A DNA stretch of 47,172 nt, from assembly GCA_041484525.1 (NCBI GenBank), contig JBGPHT010000049.1, positions 1 through 47,172 on the forward strand, read 5' to 3'. Positions within the stretch are counted from its first letter, which is position 1; each line of letters starts with the position of its first letter. The notes beneath the pieces were generated by a model. It saw nothing but the letters and a program-made list of their open reading frames with translations. It did no database searches and was not told where the DNA came from. The stretch is from JBGPHT01 sp041484525 (GTDB taxonomy: Bacteria; Acidobacteriota; Terriglobia; Bryobacterales; Bryobacteraceae). Positions 1 through 7,421 of this stretch are shown piece by piece. A program made the position numbers and the translations under genes.

Positions 1-163
1 GCCTGTGCCCCTGTCAACGCTTCGCCTGCCGCCTTGCGGCGACACACGCATGACTCGGGGTCAGGATGGTTCGCTACTCCTTTCCTGTAAGACTCTCTCA
101 TTCCCTATTCCATGCCGGTTTTATCCCGGCGCACTCTGCGTCCATCTGCGGCCAAAGACTGCC
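1..163. other. Intergenic tail with small hairpin and repeat fragment
   Basis: No gene is visible before the stop codon of the oxidoreductase at 164. The stretch holds a small inverted repeat (GCCGG at 114-118, CCGGC at 126-130), which could form a 5-bp hairpin downstream of the minus-strand gene but has no T-tract. At 136-154 lies CTGCGTCCATCTGCGGCCA, 15 bases of which (140-154) recur exactly at 6769-6783. Confidence 0.4.
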
Positions 164-634
164 TTAGGCGGGCCCAATATTCCGATTCAACCTGAAGGTA
201 TTTTGGGGGTCGTACTTCTGCTTGATCTCCGTGAGCCGCCGCCACGTTTCGGGCGAGTACGCTCTGCGCACCCGGTCCGCGCCAGACTCGTCGATGCCGT
301 TCAGGCACACCGACCCTGTGGCCCATTTCCCCATGGCGCTGCGTCGCGCTGTCATTTGTGATTGTGCGGCTTCGCGGCCATCCGGCGGCATCATGGCGAC
401 CGCGTTGAACCAGAATCCTGTGGGGCGCACGCCCACGGCGCTCGGCACGGCGGGCTGCCGGCCCAGCGCGTTGCCCTGATGACGCATCTCGATCATCACC
501 AACTGCGAGGTTGGCTTCATCAGCTCTTCCAGGAGGAACCCGATCAGGTCGAGGGAGATCTCGTTCGATAGGTCGGTGTGCAACAGCGCGGGCGCGCCCT
601 GCTTGGGGTCGCGTGCGATCGAGTCGGCGCGGCG
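164..634 (-). pseudogene. FAD-binding oxidoreductase, C-terminal part after frameshift
   Basis: This is the continuation of the gene starting at 1581, displaced by one base. The frame reads ADSIARDPKQG at the junction and ends with the BBE-type C-terminal domain: YSPETWRRLTEIKQKYDPQN followed by TFRLNRNIGPA and TAA at 164. The tail is what holds the FAD domain in this family, so an uncorrected frameshift would give a dead enzyme. Joined, the two parts make a protein of about 470 residues, the normal family length. That argues for either a recent mutation or a sequencing error, because the distal part has not decayed. It has no start of its own. Confidence 0.6.
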
Positions 635-1581
635 GCGAAGGGCATCATTCCCAGCGCATCCTCCACCACGGGAGCGCCTAGCTTTCGGAACGGCGCGAAC
701 AGACGCGCGCCCTCTTCCTCGTCGCCGAGAAACGCGGCCTGGACGGCCACCAGCAGTTTGCCCCACATCTCGTTTGGAATATGCGGGAGCGGCGGCACAC
801 GGAGCAGCGCCAGGCGCGAAGTCACCGATTCCGGAGCGGCCGCCGTCCACTCGCGATATACGTCCGATACCTCGCGTGCGCGCTCGATCGGCCAGTAGAC
901 CCCGCCGCCGCACACGCGCTTCACCGGATACAGCTTGAATTCGAGCCGCGTCACCACACCGAAGTTGCTGGTGCCGCCGCGCATCGCCCAGAAGAGGTCG
1001 GGATGCTCCTCGGCGGTGACGTTTAAGACTCTGCCGTCGGCGGTCACGGCGCGCATCCGGACTACGCTGTCCGCCGCCAAGCCGTACTGCCGTCCGAGGA
1101 AGCCCGACCCGCCGCCGAGCGTATACCCGACTACGCCCACGCCGCTCGAGCTGCCGAGGAGCGGAGCCAGTCCAAACTCCTGCGTGTGCGGCAGAACGTC
1201 CGCCCATATCGCTCCCGGTCCGACGATCGCGGTGCCGGCGCCCACATTTACCGAGCGCATGCGCGATGTATTCACCAGCACGCCGCCCGTCGCCGGCACT
1301 GTCACGCCGTGACCCGTCGCCTGCACGGCGACGCCGAGGCCTACCTCGCTCGCATATTCGACGGCGCGGGCGATATCGCCCTCCGTCTCCGCCATCACGG
1401 CCAGCAGGGGCCGCTGCTGCACGGCGGGATTCCACGCGGCGCGCGCCTGATCGTAGCCAGGATCCTCGGGCGTCAGAACGGCGCCGCGAATCCGGCTGCG
1501 CAGCGCCTGTAACGGGCCGCCGGGTTTCGCCGTCACGGCGGTTGCGAGCATGTCGAAAGATGTCAATACGGGCTCTCCCAA
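544..1581 (-). CDS. FAD-binding oxidoreductase, berberine-bridge type, N-terminal part (frameshifted)
   Basis: Encodes the PCMH-type FAD-binding domain and the start of the substrate domain of a berberine-bridge-like flavin oxidoreductase. Visible motifs are QATGHGV, whose His is in the place used for covalent 8-alpha FAD attachment, and the glycine-rich stretch GVVGYTLGGGSGFLGRQYGL with RGGTSNFGVV after it. The second attachment Cys of bicovalent members is replaced here (LLGSSSG), so FAD is probably held by one bond. After MMPFAA, near 625-638, the frame runs into unrelated sequence and stops at 544, while the missing C-terminus continues in another frame (164-634). One missing base in a GCCGCCGCGCC run explains this. 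Substrate unknown. It is divergent from the YVTN gene, with 65 bp between the starts. Confidence 0.75.
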   Translation of the reverse strand: MGEPVLTSFDMLATAVTAKPGGPLQALRSRIRGAVLTPEDPGYDQARAAWNPAVQQRPLLAVMAETEGDIARAVEYASEVGLGVAVQATGHGVTVPATGGVLVNTSRMRSVNVGAGTAIVGPGAIWADVLPHTQEFGLAPLLGSSSGVGVVGYTLGGGSGFLGRQYGLAADSVVRMRAVTADGRVLNVTAEEHPDLFWAMRGGTSNFGVVTRLEFKLYPVKRVCGGGVYWPIERAREVSDVYREWTAAAPESVTSRLALLRVPPLPHIPNEMWGKLLVAVQAAFLGDEEEGARLFAPFRKLGAPVVEDALGMMPFAAAPTRSHATPSRARPRCCTPTYRTRSPST

Positions 1582-1646
1582 AGAAATACGCGCAGGCCGG
1601 CCGCGGTTTGGCTCATTCCCGTCTGTGATAACTTGGCGTAAGCCAT

Positions 1647-2645
1647 ATGCAAGCTCGATACATCCTCTCCGGCCTTCTTCTGGCCGCCGCTGTTACACTG
1701 ATCTCCGCCGCCGCGCCGGCCGGCTATCTGCTGGTAGCGAACAAGGGCGACCACGCGGTGGGCTTCGTCGATCCTGAAACCGGCAAGCAGATTGCGAGTG
1801 TCGACGAGGGCGGCGTCACCGGGCACGAGCTGATCGCGTCGCCCGACGGCCGAACGATCTACGTTCCCATCTACGGCGACTCGGGTGTCGGCAAGCCGGG
1901 CACGGACGGCCGCAACATGGTGGCGATCGACGCCGTGTCCCGAAAGGTGATCGGCAACGTCGATTTCGGAAAAGGCGTACGGCCGCATTGCCCGGTGTTC
2001 GGTCCCAGGAATGGAATGCTGTACGTCACCACGGAACTGGAACAATCGATCGCCATCATCGATCCGGCGACGTTGAAGATCGTGGGTTCCGTCCCCACCG
2101 GCCAGGCGGAGTCCCACATGCTCGCGATCGCGCGCGACGGTCGCCGCGGCTACACCGCCAACGTCGGTCCGGGCACGGTTTCGGTGCTGGATCTGGAAGC
2201 GCGCAAAACGATCGCGATCATCCCGATCTCGGGCCAGACGCAGCGTATCGCGATTTCCCCGGATGACAGCATGGTATTCACCGCCGACCAGACGAAGCCG
2301 CAGCTCGCCGTCATCGATACCGCGTCCAACAAAGTGAAGACGTGGATCGCGCTGCCGGCCGAAGGCTACGGAACCGCGCCGACGCCTGATGGACGTTGGC
2401 TCGTAGTCGCGATGCCGAAAGCCAACAAGGTTGCGGCGGTCGATCTTCGGACGATGAAGGTGGCGCAGACGATCGACGTTCCGAAAGCGCCGCAGGAGGT
2501 GCTGATGCGTCCCGACGGGCGCGTGGCCTACGTCTCGTGCGATGCGAGCAATCAGGTGGCGGCTATCGACACGGCTACCTGGAAAGTCCAGCGCCTGATT
2601 GACGCGGGAAAGACGGCCGACGGGCTCGCGTGGGCGAAGCGGTAG
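1647..2645 (+). CDS. Secreted YVTN/YncE-like beta-propeller protein
   Basis: Encodes 332 residues with a Sec signal peptide (MQARYILSGLLLAAAVTLIS, cut near AAAPA) and then repeated blades of about 40 residues. The blades carry the pattern of YVTN/YncE propellers: GYLLVANKGDHAVGFVDPET, GMLYVTTELEQSIAIIDPAT, GYTANVGPGTVSVLDLEAR, VAYVSCDASNQVAAIDTATW. Such proteins act outside the cytoplasm as binding or scaffold propellers and have no enzyme motif, so the specific role is unknown. The ATG at 1647 puts the signal peptide at the very N-terminus. The gene converges on motB, leaving only 7 bp between the two stop codons. Confidence 0.8.
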   Translation: MQARYILSGLLLAAAVTLISAAAPAGYLLVANKGDHAVGFVDPETGKQIASVDEGGVTGHELIASPDGRTIYVPIYGDSGVGKPGTDGRNMVAIDAVSRKVIGNVDFGKGVRPHCPVFGPRNGMLYVTTELEQSIAIIDPATLKIVGSVPTGQAESHMLAIARDGRRGYTANVGPGTVSVLDLEARKTIAIIPISGQTQRIAISPDDSMVFTADQTKPQLAVIDTASNKVKTWIALPAEGYGTAPTPDGRWLVVAMPKANKVAAVDLRTMKVAQTIDVPKAPQEVLMRPDGRVAYVSCDASNQVAAIDTATWKVQRLIDAGKTADGLAWAKR

Positions 2646-2676
2646 TGCCCGGTTACTTAGCTTCGATTTTCCGTTT
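2635..2676 (+). terminator. Putative intrinsic terminator after the YVTN gene
   Basis: CGAAGC (2635-2640) and GCTTCG (2660-2665) form a 6-bp stem, with GTA/TAC able to extend it inside the 19-base loop. It is followed by ATTTTCCGTTTTT. The hairpin starts inside the last codons of the YVTN gene and ends inside the 3' end of the convergent motB. Confidence 0.4.
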
Positions 2677-3456
2677 TTCCGGCGCGGCAGGGGGCGGAGA
2701 GAGGTATTGCACGATCACTGAAATGCGGCGGTTGGTGGCGCTCGCCGGGTCGTCGGGATGGCGCAGATCGCGGTCGGCATAGCCTCGCCCCTGCGCTACC
2801 TGTCCGGCACGCAGGCCGTGGCTCTCCATGAGCTTACGCGCCGAATTGGCGCGGTCCGTGGACAGCTCCCAGTTCGAATACCCGCCGGCGTCCGAGAATG
2901 GCTTGGAATCCGTGTGGCCCTCGATCAGGACGTTGTTGGGCAAATGACCGAGTTCCTGCGCCAGCATGGCCAATAGCTCCGAGCCGCTAGATGTGGGTGC
3001 GGACTTGCCCGATTCGAAGAACATTCCGGCGTCGGTTTCGAGCAGCTCGATGCGCAGCCCGTCGGCCGTAATCGTAATCTCCACGTGGTCTTTCAGATTC
3101 CGAAAGTCCGGCAAGGCCATCAGTGCCTGTTCGATCTTCTCCTTCAGACCGCTCATGTCGTCCTTGGGCACTTCGATGGCATGGCACACCTCGGCAGTCG
3201 AGGTGCCGGTCTGCTTACCGGTGCCGGACGGATCGTTGAAAAATCCGGCGACGGCCTCCTTGACCTCCTGGTCCGCGCTCATCAACCAGAGCACGATGAA
3301 CAGCGCCATCATCGCGGTTACGAAATCCGCGTAGGCCACTTTCCACGCGCCGCCGTGGGCAGCGTGGCCACCCGCCTTCTTCTTCCGGATGACGAAGATG
3401 GGCCTCGGCGGGGGTGGCGCCGGGGCGGGCTGTTCGGGCTCGGTCGTAACGGCCAT
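2653..3456 (-). CDS. motB: Flagellar-type stator protein MotB (OmpA-like peptidoglycan-binding)
   Basis: Encodes 267 residues. A proline-rich cytoplasmic start is followed by a basic patch (RKKKAGG) and one membrane helix, AYADFVTAMMALFIVLWLMS. Asp44 in that helix matches the proton-conducting Asp of MotB. After a plug/linker region, an OmpA-like domain (about 145-250) binds peptidoglycan; it shows IEGHTDSKP and NWELSTDRANSARK. MotB anchors the MotA ring to the wall and couples ion flow to torque. It follows motA on the same strand with a 68-bp gap, the usual stator order. No other flagellar gene lies in the window, so it may serve flagella encoded elsewhere or a related motor. Confidence 0.9.
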   Translation of the reverse strand: MAVTTEPEQPAPAPPPPRPIFVIRKKKAGGHAAHGGAWKVAYADFVTAMMALFIVLWLMSADQEVKEAVAGFFNDPSGTGKQTGTSTAEVCHAIEVPKDDMSGLKEKIEQALMALPDFRNLKDHVEITITADGLRIELLETDAGMFFESGKSAPTSSGSELLAMLAQELGHLPNNVLIEGHTDSKPFSDAGGYSNWELSTDRANSARKLMESHGLRAGQVAQGRGYADRDLRHPDDPASATNRRISVIVQYLSPPPAAPEKRKIEAK

Positions 3457-3524
3457 GGCTATGTAGCCTCCGCCGGCGCGGCCGCTTTACCGCCGCCGCG
3501 GCAAGCCGCCTCCATTTCCTGGAA

Positions 3525-4340
3525 TTACGGCCGTGCCAGCGTCGGAATTGCCCGCCGCGCCATCTCGGCCGCTACCATCGGGCTCAACCCCTTGGCGAAC
3601 CCCAGCACCGCCATCCGCAAAAACCCGTGATAGTTGCCTTCCGCGTCTGTGCCTTCGGTCATGGCCGCTGCCAGTGGCCCGAACAATCCGTAACAGAGGA
3701 GGATTCCCAAAAAGGTTCCCACCAGCGCCGCCGCCACCTTCATTCCGATCTCTTCCTTCGGGCCGCCCAGCGAACCCATCGTGAGCACTACGCCCAGCAC
3801 TGCAGCCACAATCCCCAGCCCCGGGAGCGAATCCGCCATCGTGCTCAACGCACCGATCGGCTCGTGGGCCTCGCGATGGTGCACCTCCATGTCCGCTTCC
3901 ATCATTTGATCGAGGTCGAGTGGTTCCAGCCCGCCTGAAATCGCCGGCCGCATGCTGTCGCAGAGAAACGCCTTTGCGTGGTGCAATTTCAAGAACTTCG
4001 GGTACTGCGAAAGGACCGCGCTCTTCGAAGAATTGTCGACATCCTCCTCCAGCTTGGCCGTCTCCGATTTCCGCGCATGTGCGAACAACTGGTACACCAT
4101 CTTCAGGCTGTCCAGATAGAAGGCGCGGCTGTAGCCATTGGCCCCGAAGACGCCGAGGACCCCCTTAGCGATGCGGATCAGCGTAGGCAGCGGGTTGGCG
4201 ATCACCACCGTTCCCAGGGCCGCGCCCAGAATGATGACTAGTTCCGCCGGCTGGAACAGAACCGCCATCTTCCCGTGCTCCATCAGGTAGCCGCCCGCGA
4301 CGGCGCCGAATACGATCAGAATTCCAAGGATTGCAATCAT
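3525..4340 (-). CDS. motA: Flagellar-type stator protein MotA
   Basis: Encodes 271 residues with the MotA/TolQ/ExbB topology. Two membrane helices lie near the N-terminus (1-20 and about 30-50), a long cytoplasmic stretch follows, and two more helices are at about 175-225. The conserved segment DSLPGLGIVAAVLGVVLTMG carries the proline involved in conformational coupling. The ATG at 4340 places the first helix directly at the N-terminus, as expected. MotA forms the ring around MotB and engages the rotor. It is upstream of motB and probably co-transcribed. The 57 bp upstream, before the dehydrogenase stop, may hold the promoter, but no clear box was seen. Confidence 0.9.
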   Translation of the reverse strand: MIAILGILIVFGAVAGGYLMEHGKMAVLFQPAELVIILGAALGTVVIANPLPTLIRIAKGVLGVFGANGYSRAFYLDSLKMVYQLFAHARKSETAKLEEDVDNSSKSAVLSQYPKFLKLHHAKAFLCDSMRPAISGGLEPLDLDQMMEADMEVHHREAHEPIGALSTMADSLPGLGIVAAVLGVVLTMGSLGGPKEEIGMKVAAALVGTFLGILLCYGLFGPLAAAMTEGTDAEGNYHGFLRMAVLGFAKGLSPMVAAEMARRAIPTLARP

Positions 4341-4397
4341 GGCATAGACGATTCGCGTCTCGGCACTAATCGGGTGGAATCGCCCGAGACCTTAGCG

Positions 4398-5369
4398 TCA
4401 CCCCCGGCTCCCTATTCGATTCCGGTATTGCAGCACCTCGATCAGAAACGCGTCCCGCCGCGCCCTCACCTCGTCCGCGCTCCCCTCGGACCATTCATAG
4501 AATCCTTGGCCGGTCTTCGTGCCCAGGCGCCCTTGCCGGACCAGCTCGCGCATGTACTCAGGCGCGCGTGGCTCGCTAAAAAGGTCGTGCGCCACGTACT
4601 CGAGGATCTTGACCCCCATGGCGAGCCCGACCACGTCCTGGTGCTCGAAGATCCCGTAGGCCGGCATGCGCAGCCCGAAGCCGTTCTTCGCCACCGCGTC
4701 CACGTCGGCGGCGTCTGCAATTCCCTCCGCGACGATGTTGACCGCCTCCCGCAGCAGCGCCATCTGGAGCCGGTTGCCGAGTTGCCCGGGGCGGTCTTTC
4801 TTAACCACCACCGGCGTCTTGCCGCACGACACCAGCAGATCGCGCACCGCATTAACCGTTTCGACGGACGTCCGCTCGCCTTTGACGATCTCGACCAGCG
4901 GCATCAGGTGCGGCGGGTTCCAAAAGTGGGCGGTCAAGACGCGTTCCGGCCGCGCGCAGTGGCGGGCGATCTCGGTGATGCTCAGCCCCGAAGTGTTCGT
5001 GGCCAACACGGCTTCCGGCCCCGCCGCGGCGTCCATGTGGGCGAAGAACTGCTGCTTCCACGCCATGTCTTCAGGCCCCGATTCCACCACCAAGTCGACG
5101 CCTCGAACGGCCGCCTCGAGGTCGCATGACCCGCCGATCCGCTCGAGCGCGCGCTCCGTATCGGCGGCATCCGCCAGCCCGTTCTCTATAAGGATGCGGG
5201 CCTGGGCGCGCGCCTTGCCAATACCTTCCACCGCGCCCTCCGCGGTACGGCTGACGATCGACGCATGCATGCCGCCCATCGCCAGCGTCAGCGCAATTCC
5301 GGGTCCCATCATGCCGGTGCCGATGACGGCGGCGGTTTCGAACTTCAGTTGAGGCATAGTCCGAACCAT
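4398..5369 (-). CDS. 3-hydroxyacyl-CoA dehydrogenase family protein
   Basis: Encodes about 323 residues. The N-terminal Rossmann fold starts with AVIGTGMMGPGIALTLAMGG (GxGxxG, NAD binding). The catalytic region contains LTAHFWNPPHLMPLVEIVKG, the His-Asn arrangement of the family, followed by VVVKKDRPGQLGNRLQMALL and a C-terminal helical dimer domain ending in GTKTGQGFYEW. It should oxidise 3-hydroxyacyl-CoA or a related 3-hydroxy acid with NAD+. It lacks the enoyl-CoA hydratase half of FadB, so it is a stand-alone enzyme. I chose ATG 5369, with weak GGGA upstream; ATG 5357 is an equally possible start. A longer reading to 5429 adds an unlikely N-terminus. It is divergent from glgC. Confidence 0.85.
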   Translation of the reverse strand: MVRTMPQLKFETAAVIGTGMMGPGIALTLAMGGMHASIVSRTAEGAVEGIGKARAQARILIENGLADAADTERALERIGGSCDLEAAVRGVDLVVESGPEDMAWKQQFFAHMDAAAGPEAVLATNTSGLSITEIARHCARPERVLTAHFWNPPHLMPLVEIVKGERTSVETVNAVRDLLVSCGKTPVVVKKDRPGQLGNRLQMALLREAVNIVAEGIADAADVDAVAKNGFGLRMPAYGIFEHQDVVGLAMGVKILEYVAHDLFSEPRAPEYMRELVRQGRLGTKTGQGFYEWSEGSADEVRARRDAFLIEVLQYRNRIGSRG

Positions 5370-5449
5370 TGTATTCCCACGCGTCAAATTACATTCCGCT
5401 CTTGCCTTTCGCGGCACTTGTCTGGACAATAGGGCTTTGGTCGAAACCT

Positions 5450-6703
5450 ATGCGCATACGCGTGCTGGGCATTGTGCTGGCCGGCGGGAAGGGCACCCGG
5501 CTGTATCCGCTGACAAAAGAGCGCGCCAAACCGGCCGTTCCCTTTGGCGGGAAGTACCGGATCATCGATTTCGTCCTGAGCAACTTTATTAACTCGGGAA
5601 TCTATTCGCTCTACGTGCTGACGCAGTTTCGCAGCCAGTCGCTGCTCCAGCACCTCAGCGAAGGATGGCAGTTCGGCGGCCTGCTGAAGAACCAGTTCGT
5701 GATCCCCGTGCCCGCGCAGATGCGTTCGCCGGGCGAGACGTGGTACCAGGGGACGGCCGATGCCATCTACCAGAACATCAACCTCGTCGAGCAGTCCGAC
5801 CCGCACGTGGTGGCCATCTTCGGCGGCGATCACATCTACCGCATGAACATCACGAGCATGATCGAGTACCACGTGCAGAAAAGCGCGGAAGTGACGGTGG
5901 CGGCGATTCCGGTGGACCGGAAATACGCGGTCGAATTCGGCGTCATCGAGGTCTCGGACGACGGCCACATCCTGGCGTTTCACGAGAAGAATCCCAACGC
6001 CCCCACCATGCCAGGCGATCCCACGCGCGTCTATGCCTCGATGGGTAACTACATTTTTTCGACGCGCACGCTGCTTCGCCTGTTGCACGACGATGCCGCC
6101 GAAGAGACCAGCAATCACGATTTCGGCCGCGACATCCTGCCCAAGCTCGCCGGCAAGTCGCAGATTTACGCTTACGATTTTCAGACCAACCGCATTCCCG
6201 GCGAGCCTGCGGATTCGACGCCCTATTGGCGCGACGTGGGGACCATCGATTCCTACTACGAAGCCAACATGGACCTTCGCGCCGTCGCGCCCGCTCTCAA
6301 CCTCTACAACCGCGACTGGCCCCTGCGCACGGCGCCTTATCCCGACCCTCCGGCGAAGTTTACGTTTGACGACGAGAACCGCCGTGGGCAGGCGATCGAC
6401 ACCATCGTCGCCGGCGGTTGCATTCTTTCCGGAGGTCTGGTGCGCAACTCGGTTCTGGGACGGGGCGTGCGCGTGCATGCCGGCTCCGTGGTGGAGGACT
6501 CCATCATCCTGGACGCCTGCGACATCGGCCGCCGCGCCATGATCCGCCGCACCATCCTCGATAAGAATGTCCGTATCCCCGAGGACGCCAGGATCGGTTA
6601 CGATCTGAATCACGACCGCAAGCACCATCACGTGACGGAGAGCGGCATTGTAGTTGTGGGGGGGAACCGCTCGGCGGTGGATATTACGGGGCTGGTGGTT
6701 TAG
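5450..6703 (+). CDS. glgC: Glucose-1-phosphate adenylyltransferase
   Basis: Encodes 417 residues. It makes ADP-glucose from ATP and glucose-1-phosphate, the committed step of bacterial glycogen synthesis. The nucleotidyltransferase domain starts with VLGIVLAGGKGTRLYPLT, then KPAVPFGGKYRIIDFVLSN, GTADAIYQN and GGDHIYRM. The FGVIEV segment and the C-terminal left-handed beta-helix (IVAGGCILSGGLVRNSVLGR onward) are typical of GlgC. The ATG at 5450 is chosen because the conserved N-terminus MRIRVLGIVLAGG starts there. The frame is open further upstream to 5369 but with atypical sequence. No strong Shine-Dalgarno sequence is visible. No other glycogen gene is adjacent. Confidence 0.93.
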   Translation: MRIRVLGIVLAGGKGTRLYPLTKERAKPAVPFGGKYRIIDFVLSNFINSGIYSLYVLTQFRSQSLLQHLSEGWQFGGLLKNQFVIPVPAQMRSPGETWYQGTADAIYQNINLVEQSDPHVVAIFGGDHIYRMNITSMIEYHVQKSAEVTVAAIPVDRKYAVEFGVIEVSDDGHILAFHEKNPNAPTMPGDPTRVYASMGNYIFSTRTLLRLLHDDAAEETSNHDFGRDILPKLAGKSQIYAYDFQTNRIPGEPADSTPYWRDVGTIDSYYEANMDLRAVAPALNLYNRDWPLRTAPYPDPPAKFTFDDENRRGQAIDTIVAGGCILSGGLVRNSVLGRGVRVHAGSVVEDSIILDACDIGRRAMIRRTILDKNVRIPEDARIGYDLNHDRKHHHVTESGIVVVGGNRSAVDITGLVV

Positions 6704-6716
6704 GCGAAAAAGGATT

Positions 6717-6784
6717 GGCCACTGATGGACGCAGATGAACACGGATTAAATCAGGAATGCTTATCGGTGTCCATCTGCGGCCAG
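6717..6784. repeat. Imperfect inverted repeat in the glgC-dedA gap
   Basis: Two 21-base arms, 6726-6746 and 6763-6783, are inverted copies with 18 of 21 positions matching, separated by 16 bases. The right arm contains GTCCATCTGCGGCCA, repeated exactly at 140-154 near the left end of the window. It looks like a small dispersed intergenic palindromic repeat. No coding potential is seen in the whole 6704-6824 gap. Confidence 0.6.
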
Positions 6785-6824
6785 TATGAAGTTTTAGGAT
6801 CGGGCAGCACCTTCAAACCCTCTC

Positions 6825-7421
6825 ATGGAACAACAGGTCCTAGCCTGGATCACCCAATACGGTTACATCGCCATCTTCCTGTTGCTGGTCTCCGGGGTAG
6901 TGGGCCTGCCGGTCCCGGATGAGACCCTCCTCACGTTTACCGGCTACCTGGTCTTCAAGGGCAACCTCTCGCTGCCGCTGGCCTTTGGCTCGGCGCTGGC
7001 GGGCAGCATGTGCGGCATCACGCTCAGCTACTGGCTGGGGCGCACTTTTGGGGTCGCGCTGATCCACCGCTATGGCCGCTATATCCACATCACGGAGGAG
7101 CGTCTCCAGAAAGCGCACGCGTGGTTCGAACGCGTCGGCCATTGGGGTCTCACCTTCGGCTATTACATCCCCGGGGTGCGCCACTTCACGGCATACGCCG
7201 CCGGGATGAGCGAGGTGCAACCGCACATGTTCGCCGTCTTCGCCTACAGCGGCGCGTGCATCTGGGTGGCCACCTTCATCGGGCTCGGCTATTTTCTGGG
7301 AGAACGCTGGAAAGCCGTCCAGGAGAACATTGAAGAGTATATGGTCGGGTTCAGTGTGGCGGGTGGTGTCCTCGTGATCGCTTACCTTTTGTTGCGCTAC
7401 TATCGGGCACGGCGTAAGTAA
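6825..7421 (+). CDS. DedA family (VTT domain) membrane protein
   Basis: Encodes 198 residues with about five hydrophobic segments. The DedA/VTT core is visible in VVGLPVPDETLLTFTGYLV, GSALAGSMCGITLSYWLGR and GYYIPGVRHFTAYAAGMSE, followed by hydrophobic helices and a basic C-terminus (RYYRARRK). DedA proteins are inner-membrane proteins linked to lipid carrier and phospholipid flipping and to proton-motive-force homeostasis; the exact substrate cannot be told here. Start ATG 6825 is the natural N-terminus (MEQQVLAWITQYGYIAI). The last 71 bases overlap the 3' end of the convergent symporter gene. Confidence 0.85.
   Translation: MEQQVLAWITQYGYIAIFLLLVSGVVGLPVPDETLLTFTGYLVFKGNLSLPLAFGSALAGSMCGITLSYWLGRTFGVALIHRYGRYIHITEERLQKAHAWFERVGHWGLTFGYYIPGVRHFTAYAAGMSEVQPHMFAVFAYSGACIWVATFIGLGYFLGERWKAVQENIEEYMVGFSVAGGVLVIAYLLLRYYRARRK

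Noticed and set aside
164..1435. A 423-residue minus-strand frame overlapping the oxidoreductase
   Set aside because: Only its last 150 residues make sense (BBE domain); the rest is Arg/Gly-rich shadow sequence of the true frame, open because of high GC.
5384..6742. A 452-residue frame antisense to glgC
   Set aside because: Val/His/Arg-rich with no recognisable domain; glgC on the other strand is complete with all motifs.
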